This document shows positions 1 through 7,533 of a DNA stretch of 30,006 nt, in pieces. The DNA is from an uncultured Odoribacter sp. (GTDB lineage: Bacteria > Bacteroidota > Bacteroidia > Bacteroidales > Marinifilaceae). The position numbers were made by a program, and so were the translations under genes. How positions within the stretch are numbered: position 1 is the first letter of the stretch; each line of letters starts with the position of its first letter. Below the pieces are notes generated by a model that searched no databases, was not told where the DNA came from, and saw only the letters and a program-made list of their open reading frames with translations. Location: NCBI GenBank assembly GCA_934725835.1, contig CAKVCR010000005.1, positions 1-30,006 on the forward strand, given 5' to 3'.

Positions 1-1
1 T

Positions 2-232
2 AAAGTTACTAATATCGCACCTGGTATGGTAGAAACAGAATTCTCACTTGTTCGCTACAAAGGAGACGAAGTTGCAGCCAAAAACGTTTATAATGGTATC
101 ACTCCTCTGACGAATGAAGACATTGCAGACACTATTATTTTTGCAATCACCCGCCCGAATCATGTTTGTCTGAATGATATAGTAATTATGCCCACTGCAC
201 AAGCAAATTCAAGAGATGTTAATCGAAAATAA
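2..232 (+). CDS. Short-chain dehydrogenase/reductase, C-terminal fragment (5' end outside window)
   Basis: The frame is open from base 2 and ends in TAA at 230-232, so only the last 76 residues are present and the true start lies to the left. The visible part opens with K-V-T-N-I-A-P-G-M-V-E-T-E-F, the segment after the catalytic YxxxK in classical SDR enzymes (the 'PG xxxT' loop closing the cofactor site). It continues with a region matching the C-terminus of the YdfG type of NADP-dependent 3-hydroxy acid / L-allo-threonine dehydrogenases (N-E-D-I-A-D-T-I, then R-P-N-H-V, then a terminal strand V-I-M-P-T-A-Q). The catalytic residues and the Rossmann glycine motif are off-window, so the substrate cannot be confirmed. 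It runs convergently to dnaX. The SDR family is secure; the YdfG-type assignment is an inference from the C-terminus alone. Confidence 0.85.
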   Translation, partial: KVTNIAPGMVETEFSLVRYKGDEVAAKNVYNGITPLTNEDIADTIIFAITRPNHVCLNDIVIMPTAQANSRDVNRK

Positions 233-233
233 C

Positions 234-269
234 AAAAAACTACGAGAGATGGCTTTAGGACCATCTCTC
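234..269 (-). terminator. Rho-independent terminator for the bat-dnaX operon
   Basis: On the minus strand a perfect 9-bp stem (GAGAGATGG / CCATCTCTC, plus-strand positions 244-252 and 261-269) with an 8-base loop is followed, after GTAG, by six T residues (the A run at 234-239). It lies 36 bases past the tau stop codon. On the plus strand the same hairpin lacks a T run but could still slow transcription leaving the dehydrogenase gene. Confidence 0.8.
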
Positions 270-304
270 TAACTCTCCATGTTAAAAACTTCACTATTCA
301 AACG

Positions 305-919
305 TCAATCAAGTTCCAAACCGAACAACTGCCTTAAATCATTGACTACCGGATTCTGTTCTACAAAATGTTCAAATTTTTCGCTGGAAGTATAATATTT
401 CTTTGTTTCAGAAGTTATATTAGCATCAAACAAACCAAAACATAATGAAATAAATCCATTATTAAGCATTTTCATTAAAGAATGGTGGAAATGCATCTTA
501 ATGTTTTCCAATTTATCAATTAACAGCTGATTATCTAACAATATTGTTATTTGCTCTCCTCGAACCAGCGGTTGATGTGCTTTTAAAGCAATTGCAATCA
601 TTTGTTCAGGCTTACATTCTGCAATATAACGCTCGAAAGCAAGCACTACTTTTGCTTCACTTATGGACTCACGAGCAAGTATTTTTTCATGTTTTTCCTC
701 CTGCTGTTCTCTCACAATAACGGGTTGTTCATGCAGCACTTGAGAATAGACATCCTTTATCTTAAAGGAAGATTCAGGCCGGGAATATTGGGAAGGTATT
801 CTCTGTACATTAGATGTATCCGTTTTTTTAGCTACAGGTGTAACAAAAACAACTTCTCCAAATTTACCGGTAAAACTATCTATTTTCAATAATGCTAAAA
901 ATTCAGATGCTCTCAGGCT
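305..919 (-). CDS. dnaX: DNA polymerase III tau-specific C-terminal region, in the -1 frame of dnaX
   Basis: This 204-codon stretch continues dnaX in the -1 frame after the A10 run at 919-928. It has no ATG start: its first in-frame candidate is a TTG at 889 with no visible ribosome-binding site. Upstream the frame stays open only to a TGA at 932-934, just before the A run. Joined to the first 368 codons of the upstream ORF it gives a tau of about 572 residues, close to the roughly 600 usual for Bacteroidetes DnaX. The product starts with a variable linker, then a folded domain in its second half (A-L-K-A-H-Q-P-L-V, 'N-P-V-V-N-D-L-R-Q-L-F-G-L-E-L'). That tail resembles the end of Bacteroidetes DnaX proteins, the part that contacts the polymerase alpha subunit and helicase. 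An isolated hypothetical gene or a broken pseudogene is less likely. Confidence 0.75.
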   Translation of the reverse strand, partial: SLRASEFLALLKIDSFTGKFGEVVFVTPVAKKTDTSNVQRIPSQYSRPESSFKIKDVYSQVLHEQPVIVREQQEEKHEKILARESISEAKVVLAFERYIAECKPEQMIAIALKAHQPLVRGEQITILLDNQLLIDKLENIKMHFHHSLMKMLNNGFISLCFGLFDANITSETKKYYTSSEKFEHFVEQNPVVNDLRQLFGLELD

Positions 920-2022
920 TTTTTTTTTAATTCATTAATTTGACACAAACGAATAAAAGCTATTTCCACACATAACCGCTTCTCCATCCTCACTTTATAC
1001 TGCATCTCACACTGCTCAATAACCTTTAATGCTTCATATAAAAAATCAACAGTACATACCTCCGCCTGTTTTGCATACTGGGCTTTAATCGTAGCACTTA
1101 CTTCCAATAATTGCACGGTTGCCGAATCTTTTGCCACCAAAACATCTCTAAAATGTTTACCCAATCCTGCAAGCAAATTACCAACATCAAAGCCTTTCTC
1201 TATGATTTCATTTAACAACAGTAAAGCATCAGATACTTTCCCATTATAAAAATAGTCTGTCAGACGAAAATAGTAATCATAATCCAAAACATTCAAATTT
1301 TCTATTACTCGCCCATAAGTCAGGTCTTTTCCACAAAAACTCACTACTTGATCAAAGATAGAAAGCGCATCACGCATGGCACCATCTGCTTTTTGTGCTA
1401 TAATATCCAATGCGGCTTCTTCTGCATTAATCCCTTCCTTAGATGCGATGTATTTGAGATGTTCTACCGTATCGCTAACCTTCATTCGGTTGAAATCATA
1501 TATTTGACAACGTGAAAGAATCGTAGGTAATATCTTATGTTTTTCAGTCGTAGCAAGAATAAAAATCGCATGAGCAGGTGGTTCTTCCAATGTTTTCAAA
1601 AAAGCATTAAAAGCTGATGTACTTAACATATGAACTTCATCGATGATATATACACTGTATTTCCCTACTTGTGGTAAAATACGTACTTGATCCACTAATC
1701 CTCTAATATCATCAACACTATTATTGGATGCAGCGTCTAATTCGTGAATATTTAAAGATCTCCCAGCGTTAAATGCTTTACATGATTCACATTCATTACA
1801 AGGTTCTGCATTGGGTTGCAAATTCATACAATTAATGGTTTTAGCAAAAATTCTCGCACAAGTCGTTTTACCAACACCACGAGGCCCTGCAAATAAATAT
1901 GCCTGGGCTAATTGATTATTCACAATAGCATTACGCAAAGTTGAAGTAATTGCTAATTGCCCTACAACAGTATCAAAACTTGCAGGTCTATATTTTCGCG
2001 CAGAAACTATAAAATTATCCAT
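913..2022 (-). CDS. dnaX: DNA polymerase III gamma/tau clamp-loader subunit, zero-frame (gamma-like) product
   Basis: This is the AAA+ motor of the clamp loader, which opens the sliding clamp ring at the replication fork. Visible features in the 369 residues are the Walker A motif GPRGVGKT (46-53), four zinc-binding cysteines (C65, C75, C78, C81), a Walker B with DEVH (128-131), the L-E-E-P-P loop (145-149), a sensor-1 A-T-T-E, and the SRC motif with the arginine finger at R171. After the AAA+ domains comes the helical collar domain (about 240-365), which holds the pentamer together. The ORF ends K-K-K-A-stop right at a run of ten A residues, so the zero-frame product equals gamma: motor plus collar without the tau tail. 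The ATG at 2022 lies one base after the batE stop (TAG-T-ATG) with no clear Shine-Dalgarno sequence, suggesting translational coupling and transcription from the bat promoter. Confidence 0.95.
   Translation of the reverse strand: MDNFIVSARKYRPASFDTVVGQLAITSTLRNAIVNNQLAQAYLFAGPRGVGKTTCARIFAKTINCMNLQPNAEPCNECESCKAFNAGRSLNIHELDAASNNSVDDIRGLVDQVRILPQVGKYSVYIIDEVHMLSTSAFNAFLKTLEEPPAHAIFILATTEKHKILPTILSRCQIYDFNRMKVSDTVEHLKYIASKEGINAEEAALDIIAQKADGAMRDALSIFDQVVSFCGKDLTYGRVIENLNVLDYDYYFRLTDYFYNGKVSDALLLLNEIIEKGFDVGNLLAGLGKHFRDVLVAKDSATVQLLEVSATIKAQYAKQAEVCTVDFLYEALKVIEQCEMQYKVRMEKRLCVEIAFIRLCQINELKKKA
916..934 (-). promoter_or_regulatory. dnaX: Candidate dnaX slippage/frameshift site (A10 followed by G)
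   Basis: In the zero frame the coding strand reads TTA AAA AAA AAA GCC TGA. The A run occupies plus-strand 919-928 and the zero-frame stop is at 913-915. A one-base backward slip (or one extra A added by RNA polymerase) moves reading to AGC CTG AGA and opens the tau frame to 305. The zero-frame stop sits only one codon past the run. I see no Shine-Dalgarno-like sequence upstream and no strong hairpin downstream. This favours transcriptional slippage, as known for Thermus thermophilus dnaX (A9 run), over the E. coli type of stimulated -1 frameshift at A AAA AAG. A sequencing deletion of one A would look the same. Confidence 0.65.
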
Positions 2023-2023
2023 A

Positions 2024-2779
2024 CTAAATTATTTCGATATCAGACTTAGCAATCCACCCTTCGTTTCCATCAGCTAAGCGAATATTATACCAATCACCCA
2101 ACTCTTCTACAATACGCACTTTCAAACCCTCATGAATTAAAAAAAGACTAGTACCACTATCATTAGGAGAACCTTTCACGGTCACACTAGGAGTAGTAAC
2201 AATTGCATATTCACGTTCTGAAATACGACTGTTTTGCTTTGATGCAAAATACATTGAACTTATTGTAAAGATAAACATGATAATCCCCACCATAAAACCG
2301 ACTTTCTTAATGGCTACTGAACGAGAATAAAAAAATAATGTTGCCATAATCAGAAAAAGGACAAATAGCACAACAGACAAATATCCCCATTGATCTGCAG
2401 AAAAAGCAGTCTCAAGACGTTTATACCATCTCACAAAAAAAAGTTCTGGTAACACCTCTATTTTATCAACTATAGATTTTTGTGCCATCTTTAAATTATA
2501 ATGTGTTGATGCATCTCTAGGATTCAATAACAAAGCTCTTTCATAGTTAATGATTGCATGAGTATTGTCTCCTAATTTATAATAACAATTTCCCAAATTA
2601 TAATACAACTCTGCCGATTCTTTACCTTCTGTAAGAATCTTATTATAAATATCAGCTGCGTCACCATAATTTCCAACTGCATACAATTCCTCTGCCTGCT
2701 TTTCGGAGGAAACTTCTGCAGCAAAACTATTGACACTTATTAGCAATACGGTTAAAAGCAATAATACCTCTTTCATCAT
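2024..2779 (-). CDS. batE: BatE: TPR and SH3-domain membrane protein
   Basis: Last protein of the Bat set. The 251 residues show an N-terminal signal peptide (about 1-21), two to three tetratricopeptide repeats (about 25-100, with Y-Y-N-L-G-N-C-Y-Y-K-L-G and A-L-L-L-N-P-R-D), two membrane segments (about 132-152 and 160-180), and a C-terminal bacterial SH3 domain (about 190-251, ending G-N-E-G-W-I-A-K-S-D). TPR plus SH3 at the end of a bat operon is the usual BatE layout. Bat proteins are linked to aerotolerance and envelope stress in Bacteroides fragilis; a scaffolding role for BatE in a periplasmic complex is inferred from the domains. The start is a double ATG (2779, 2776), eight bases after batD. 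Its TAG stop is separated from the dnaX ATG by one base. Confidence 0.9.
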   Translation of the reverse strand: MMKEVLLLLTVLLISVNSFAAEVSSEKQAEELYAVGNYGDAADIYNKILTEGKESAELYYNLGNCYYKLGDNTHAIINYERALLLNPRDASTHYNLKMAQKSIVDKIEVLPELFFVRWYKRLETAFSADQWGYLSVVLFVLFLIMATLFFYSRSVAIKKVGFMVGIIMFIFTISSMYFASKQNSRISEREYAIVTTPSVTVKGSPNDSGTSLFLIHEGLKVRIVEELGDWYNIRLADGNEGWIAKSDIEII

Positions 2780-2787
2780 CTATTTGC

Positions 2788-4617
2788 TTATAAATTTTTA
2801 TCTAATTTTGTAATAACTCCTATACTCTGAGTGTACACTTTATCCATCTCTTGAACAGAATTACTACCAGGAGCATAACGTGCATATTCACATATATCGA
2901 GCACTGCAATAAACTCTTTTACCTGCTCATCTGTCACGTACTTGTGTACTAGAATATCACTTATATTATCTCGATTTAATTCCGCTTGATCAATATTCAA
3001 TTTATAACTCATATATCCCCACAATGCTTTCAAAATCTCATTATAGAATAATTCTGCATTGTGATTTTTCATAGCATGAGCGGCTAACTTCAATCTCTTT
3101 CTTGCCATTTTTGTTGCTGTACGATTTTTTATACGAACAGTATCTGTATTTGCCTTTATACGCTGGCGGTTCACAAAAATTCCTACAATAAACAGAAAAG
3201 CAGGAATCAAAAGAGCTAACCAATAATTGAACGTTCCAAAAAACTGTACACCTTTTACCTTCAAACCCAAATCGCCGGATTTTAAATAACGAATATCTGC
3301 TCCAACTTGGCGAATATCCTCTTTCTTAAAGGACTGCACGACACCATTATTCCCACTTACTTTTCCTTTTTCTACTCCTTTACGAACATGTATTAAATAT
3401 TCTTTACCTAATATCGTCTTATATGAATTAGTCTTAGGATCAAAATAAGAATAACGAACTGCTGGTATTTTATAATCTCCTGAGTAACGAGGGATAACCA
3501 CATATTCAAAAGATACAGATCCAGATAAGCCTCGTTCTGTAATATTTACATTACAAGACTCTTTAGGATCATAAGCCTCAAAATCTAATGGAAAATCCAC
3601 AGAAGGAGCCTGCATTAATTTCAAATTACCGTTCCCTTCAAATGTCACCTTATAAGTAATCGCATCATTTGCATTAACAGTATCGGCAGACAAAAATGTT
3701 GACATTGTGATATTCCCAACAGTACCAGAAAAACCTAATGGCTTATTGTCTTGAGGTAATCCTTTGACATTAATTGTCTCCGGTTTACTTCTACGCATTG
3801 TACGCACATCACGATAATTTCCAAAGAAATCATCAAAGAAACCATGCCCTCCTCCTGTTAATCGCTGTCTAACTATACATTCCAATTCAAAAGGTTCTAT
3901 GGTTATCTCTCCTGCATGCTGAGGAAATAACAAAACCTTTCGTATGACACCAACATCATATATCTGTCCATTATAAGTCTCACGTACCAACTCTATACGT
4001 TGAGGAGTAGGTATATCTTCTGCCAAGAAACCCGTAAAGGCAGGAAACTTAGTGCGTCCAAAATTAGATAATCCTACTTTAGAATATACTTTAATAGTAG
4101 CCACCAAACTCTCTCCAACATACAAACTGCGTCTTGATACATCTACTTTCACAAAAAGATTATCCTCCGTAATAGCAGCAGAACTATTTTGTTGTCCTGC
4201 AGATTGCCCAGACTGTGTATTTGAAGTTCTTGAATTACTAGTACTTTTTACAACCTGAATCGTTAATTCATTAGATTTATATTGCTTGCCATCTACTGTA
4301 ATTGTAGCAGAAGGGATCTTATAAGTACCCTCTTTCGAACCTAACATCAAATAGGTATAAATAAAAGATACACTTTGCGTAGTTTTACCATTTATCATCG
4401 AAAAAGAAGATGACTGGCTGGTATTCGGTCCCATTAATAATTCAAATCCATCAAAAGTAGGCACCTTTAGATTGGAAGCATTCCTATTAATCGTATAGGA
4501 TAATCTAAACTGTTCGCCTGTTGCTACAACAGACGGAGCAGAGGCTTTAAACTCTACATCCTGCGAATAGGCGATACTGGTAATAAACAGTAATATTATA
4601 AATCCAAGTCTTTTCAT
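2788..4617 (-). CDS. batD: BatD: large exported oxygen-tolerance protein
   Basis: The 609 residues begin with a signal peptide (about 1-18) followed directly by V-E-F-K-A-S-A-P-S-V-V, the characteristic BatD opening. Most of the protein (about 20-450) is beta-rich, fitting repeated immunoglobulin-like domains outside the inner membrane. One membrane helix lies at about 463-482, followed by a basic stretch and a helical cytoplasmic tail to residue 609. This matches the BatD (oxygen tolerance) family in length and layout. A Ser/Asn/Gln-rich linker is visible near residues 125-148 and a Gly/Phe-rich segment near 255-268. BatD is thought to work with the VWA proteins BatA and BatB; no enzyme motif is visible. 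The gene follows batC after 34 bases and precedes batE by 8. Confidence 0.92.
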   Translation of the reverse strand: MKRLGFIILLFITSIAYSQDVEFKASAPSVVATGEQFRLSYTINRNASNLKVPTFDGFELLMGPNTSQSSSFSMINGKTTQSVSFIYTYLMLGSKEGTYKIPSATITVDGKQYKSNELTIQVVKSTSNSRTSNTQSGQSAGQQNSSAAITEDNLFVKVDVSRRSLYVGESLVATIKVYSKVGLSNFGRTKFPAFTGFLAEDIPTPQRIELVRETYNGQIYDVGVIRKVLLFPQHAGEITIEPFELECIVRQRLTGGGHGFFDDFFGNYRDVRTMRRSKPETINVKGLPQDNKPLGFSGTVGNITMSTFLSADTVNANDAITYKVTFEGNGNLKLMQAPSVDFPLDFEAYDPKESCNVNITERGLSGSVSFEYVVIPRYSGDYKIPAVRYSYFDPKTNSYKTILGKEYLIHVRKGVEKGKVSGNNGVVQSFKKEDIRQVGADIRYLKSGDLGLKVKGVQFFGTFNYWLALLIPAFLFIVGIFVNRQRIKANTDTVRIKNRTATKMARKRLKLAAHAMKNHNAELFYNEILKALWGYMSYKLNIDQAELNRDNISDILVHKYVTDEQVKEFIAVLDICEYARYAPGSNSVQEMDKVYTQSIGVITKLDKNL

Positions 4618-4651
4618 TTGCTTTTAATTAAATACCCCTTTCATTGCAAAT

Positions 4652-5458
4652 TTACCAATTCTTATTAATCTTCATCTTTTTGGCTTTTTGCTCTTGTGCT
4701 TTCTGCTTTTGAACTTTCTCCTGAACATTCTTTTCATCTTGCTGTAAAGCTTCTAACAAACGCTCTGCATCCTCTTTAGAAATTTTACCTTGTTGCTCTT
4801 GTGGTTGCTGATTTTGCTGGTCTTTATTTTGATTCTTATTATTTTCCTTATCCTTATTTGAATCTTGTTGATCCTTATTCTGATCTTTCTTATTTTGATC
4901 CTTATTCTGGTCTTGTTGATTCTTGTTTTGTTGCTGGTCCTTATTTTGATCCTTGTTTTGCTGCTGATCCTTATTCTGTTGATTTTGCTGATTCTCATTT
5001 TGATTTTGATTCTGCTGCTCTTGCTGCTTATGACGGGCAAATTCCAGATTATACTTAGTAGCTTCTGAAGTCGGATTATTTCTCAATGATTCCTTATATG
5101 CTTCTATACTTTCATTGGTTTTTTCCATCGCCAATAACGTGTTTCCTATATTATGATATATTTCTCCCAATCGTTTTTTATCTTTTTCTGTTTCAGCCAA
5201 GGCAGAGAACTGCTTCAACGCTTCATCAAATTTTTTTTGCTTATACAAAGCGTCTGCCATATTAAAAGTTGCTTCAAAAGAATTTTCTTTTTTAGCTGCA
5301 GCCTTGCGATATTCAACTTCCGCCTTTTCAAAATCTTGTTTATTAAACAACTCATTACCTTCACGAATATATTTACGTTCTTGCTGTGCCCATACAGGAC
5401 TCACTCCCCAAGCTAATATCAGAACTATTATTACTACTTTTACCATAACACTTATCAT
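4652..5458 (-). CDS. batC: BatC: TPR protein with long Gln/Asn/Lys/Asp low-complexity tail
   Basis: The 268 residues comprise a signal peptide or anchor (about 1-24, cleavage probably after V-W-A), three tetratricopeptide repeats (about 26-142, with N-M-A-D-A-L-Y-K-Q-K-K-F-D-E-A and H-N-I-G-N-T-L-L), an 81-residue stretch made almost only of Gln, Asn, Lys and Asp (about 144-224), and a helical, lysine-rich C-terminus. BatC proteins with TPRs and a Q/N-rich region are known from bat operons. The TPRs suggest a scaffold for the neighbouring VWA proteins. The start is uncertain: ATG at 5458 gives M-I-S-V-M, and a second ATG lies four codons later. The tail is encoded by imperfect tandem repeats and may vary in length between strains. 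It lies 10 bases after batB. Confidence 0.9.
   Translation of the reverse strand: MISVMVKVVIIVLILAWGVSPVWAQQERKYIREGNELFNKQDFEKAEVEYRKAAAKKENSFEATFNMADALYKQKKFDEALKQFSALAETEKDKKRLGEIYHNIGNTLLAMEKTNESIEAYKESLRNNPTSEATKYNLEFARHKQQEQQNQNQNENQQNQQNKDQQQNKDQNKDQQQNKNQQDQNKDQNKKDQNKDQQDSNKDKENNKNQNKDQQNQQPQEQQGKISKEDAERLLEALQQDEKNVQEKVQKQKAQEQKAKKMKINKNW
4787..5029 (-). repeat. Imperfect short tandem repeats inside batC (QNKD-rich tail)
   Basis: About 240 bases built from recurring Gln, Asn, Lys and Asp codons, for example repeated variants of CAAAATAAGGATCAA on the coding strand. They encode residues 144-224 of BatC. The repeat is degenerate rather than exact. The frame is preserved throughout, so it is under coding constraint. 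The long open frames seen here in other frames and on the opposite strand are by-products of this composition. Confidence 0.85.
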
Positions 5459-5468
5459 TTAACATCCA

Positions 5469-6503
5469 TCATTTACCTTCTCTTTTAAAGATATTAATTT
5501 TCATGAGGCGCTTATTTCTTCTACCCAAAATCATAAATTCAATAAAAATAAAGAACAAACCGACCAAAATGAAATACTGATATTTCTCTGCATAATCAGT
5601 ATATACCTTTTCTTCCAATAAATTTTTCTCCATTTTTCCCACTTCATCTAATAACCTCGACAATCCCACCTCACTATTGCTTGCCCGCACATACATCCCT
5701 TCTCCAGCTTTTGCAATTTCCTGCAATGTTTGTTCATCAAGCTTAGATACTACCACATTCCCACTGCCGTCTTTCATAAATTGACCCGGATTTCCTTTTT
5801 CTGGAATGGGAGCTCCTTGTTCCAAACCCATTCCAATAGTATGAATAGTAATACCTTTTTCATGAGCTATACGAGCAGCAGCAATTGCATCATCTTGATG
5901 ATTTTCACCATCCGTTATTATAATGATGGCTTTGGATGTTTCAGTTTCAGGAGTAAAAGACTTTGCTGCCAAATCTATCGCAGCACCTATTGCTGTTCCT
6001 TGAACCGGCACAATATCTGTATTTATATTAGATAAAAATAGTTTTGCTGATGAATAATCTGTTGTTATCGGTAATTGTACGAACGCATCTCCGGCAAATA
6101 CAATCATCCCCACCTTATCATCTGATAATTTTTCGACCATACGGGAAATAGCCATTTTTGCTTTTTCCAAACGATTAGGCTTTATATCTTGAGCCAACAT
6201 AGAATTAGAAACATCTAATACAATCATCAATTCCACTCCTTGCTTTTTTACCTGCTGCAATTTGGAACCAAACTGAGGTCCGGCAACTCCAACAATCACG
6301 AATATCAAAGCGATAAGAATCATTATAAACTTCCATGATTCCCGCTTATAAGATACCAACGGCATCAAGGGCTTAAGCAATTCAGGATTTCCAAATTCTG
6401 CTATAGCCTTCTTTTTCTTATTAATCATCACTACATAGAAGAGAATCAGCAACGGTATAATAATCAAAAGATACAATAATTCTGGATGTGCAAATCTAAA
6501 CAT
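5469..6503 (-). CDS. batB: BatB: von Willebrand factor A-domain membrane protein
   Basis: The 344 residues show two N-terminal membrane helices (about 9-27 and 58-74), a VWA domain (about 90-280) and a C-terminal membrane helix (about 311-329) followed by a basic tail. The metal-ion-dependent adhesion site is intact: D97-V-S99-N-S101, a downstream T-A-I-G-A-A loop and I-T-D-G-E-N-H. The VWA domain therefore probably binds a divalent metal and a protein partner in the periplasm. BatA and BatB are paralogues, and this copy follows batA by 36 bases. The pair defines the bat locus, tied genetically to aerotolerance in Bacteroides fragilis. ATG at 6503 is the first start and gives the expected F-A-H-P-E-L-L-Y opening. 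Confidence 0.92.
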   Translation of the reverse strand: MFRFAHPELLYLLIIIPLLILFYVVMINKKKKAIAEFGNPELLKPLMPLVSYKRESWKFIMILIALIFVIVGVAGPQFGSKLQQVKKQGVELMIVLDVSNSMLAQDIKPNRLEKAKMAISRMVEKLSDDKVGMIVFAGDAFVQLPITTDYSSAKLFLSNINTDIVPVQGTAIGAAIDLAAKSFTPETETSKAIIIITDGENHQDDAIAAARIAHEKGITIHTIGMGLEQGAPIPEKGNPGQFMKDGSGNVVVSKLDEQTLQEIAKAGEGMYVRASNSEVGLSRLLDEVGKMEKNLLEEKVYTDYAEKYQYFILVGLFFIFIEFMILGRRNKRLMKINIFKREGK

Positions 6504-6539
6504 GACAATTCATCTTTAATTAAAATCAACTACAAACTT

Positions 6540-7532
6540 CTAAGGAATCTTTCTCAATAAAGTATAACGCAATAAAGCCTGAGCTATCAATAGACACATA
6601 CCGATTAGACCAAACACAAAATATTTCTCATCTTTTTTGCTGAAATGCTTCACTTCAATCTTACTCTTCTCCAACTGGTCAATTTCCTGATAAATCTGTT
6701 TCAATTTTTCATTATCAGTAGCTCGGAAATACTGTCCTCCGGTAAGATTAGCAATCTGCTGCAACACCTCTTCATCAATCTCTACCGGCACATTCTGCAA
6801 CTGCACACCAAAAGGAGTTGCTATAGGATAAGGAGCCTCGCCATAAGTACCAACCCCTATGGTATAAACACGAATACCATACGTTTGAGCCAACTCAGCT
6901 GCTGTTGCTGGAGCTATTGCGCCACGATTATTGACACCATCTGTTAACAGAATAATCACTTTTGATTTTGCGTCACTCTCCTTTAATCTGTTTACTGCAT
7001 TTGCCAATCCTAACCCAATTGCTGTGCCATCTTCTATAATTCCACTCTTCACTTCACGTAAAAGATTTACTAACACAGCTTGATCTGTCGTCAATGGACA
7101 TTGAGTAAAACTCTCCCCTGCAAATACAACCAATCCTATTTTATCCTGCGGACGTTCCAAAATGAACTTTGTTCCAACTTCCTTGGCTGCTTCCAGACGA
7201 TCCGGAGTAAAATCTCGCGCCAACATACTACCGGAAACATCAAGTGCCAATACTATATCAATACCCTCACTCGTATATGTCTGCCAATTATTGTTCGCCT
7301 GTGGTCTTGCCAACGCTATCACCAAAAATATAATTGCCAACACCTCCAAAGCAAATAAAGCATGTCTCACCCAAATACGTCCAGAGTGTTTTATTCCCTT
7401 AAAAGCACGTAAAGAAGAAAATTGTAAATCTGCATGTGATTTCTTTTCTCGAAAAACGTACCACAAAATCATTGGTATTAACAATACCAACAATAAAAAA
7501 TATTTCGGGTTTGCAAATTCGAATCCAAACAT
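6540..7532 (-). CDS. batA: BatA: von Willebrand factor A-domain membrane protein
   Basis: The 330 residues have the same plan as BatB: helices at about 9-27 and 57-75, a VWA domain (about 90-280), and a C-terminal helix (about 305-323). The MIDAS motif is complete (D98-V-S100-G-S102, a D-G-T-A-I-G loop, and L-L-T-D-G-V-N-N). The opening F-A-N-P-K-Y-F-L-L-L is typical of BatA. Its ATG (7532) starts one base after the stop of the preceding gene, so translation is probably coupled. Its substrate is unknown. The neighbouring MoxR ATPase suggests a MoxR-VWA chaperone pair, as proposed for MoxR/VWA systems generally. Confidence 0.93.
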   Translation of the reverse strand: MFGFEFANPKYFLLLVLLIPMILWYVFREKKSHADLQFSSLRAFKGIKHSGRIWVRHALFALEVLAIIFLVIALARPQANNNWQTYTSEGIDIVLALDVSGSMLARDFTPDRLEAAKEVGTKFILERPQDKIGLVVFAGESFTQCPLTTDQAVLVNLLREVKSGIIEDGTAIGLGLANAVNRLKESDAKSKVIILLTDGVNNRGAIAPATAAELAQTYGIRVYTIGVGTYGEAPYPIATPFGVQLQNVPVEIDEEVLQQIANLTGGQYFRATDNEKLKQIYQEIDQLEKSKIEVKHFSKKDEKYFVFGLIGMCLLIAQALLRYTLLRKIP

Positions 7533-7533
7533 C

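Noticed and set aside
602..892. 96-codon plus-strand frame opposite the tau tail
   Set aside because: It is antisense to the conserved -1 dnaX frame, with no ribosome-binding site and an implausible Phe/Tyr-rich composition.
305..2022. dnaX as a pseudogene
   Set aside because: All motor motifs are intact, the gene is essential in bacteria, and the frame change falls exactly on an A10 run with an undamaged tail beyond it. Recoding or a sequencing indel explains it better.
4753..5068. Several overlapping open frames on both strands, including Ile/Leu-rich and Tyr/Asp/Pro-rich translations
   Set aside because: They are by-products of the biased Gln/Asn/Lys/Asp codons in the batC tail; none has a ribosome-binding site or a plausible protein composition.
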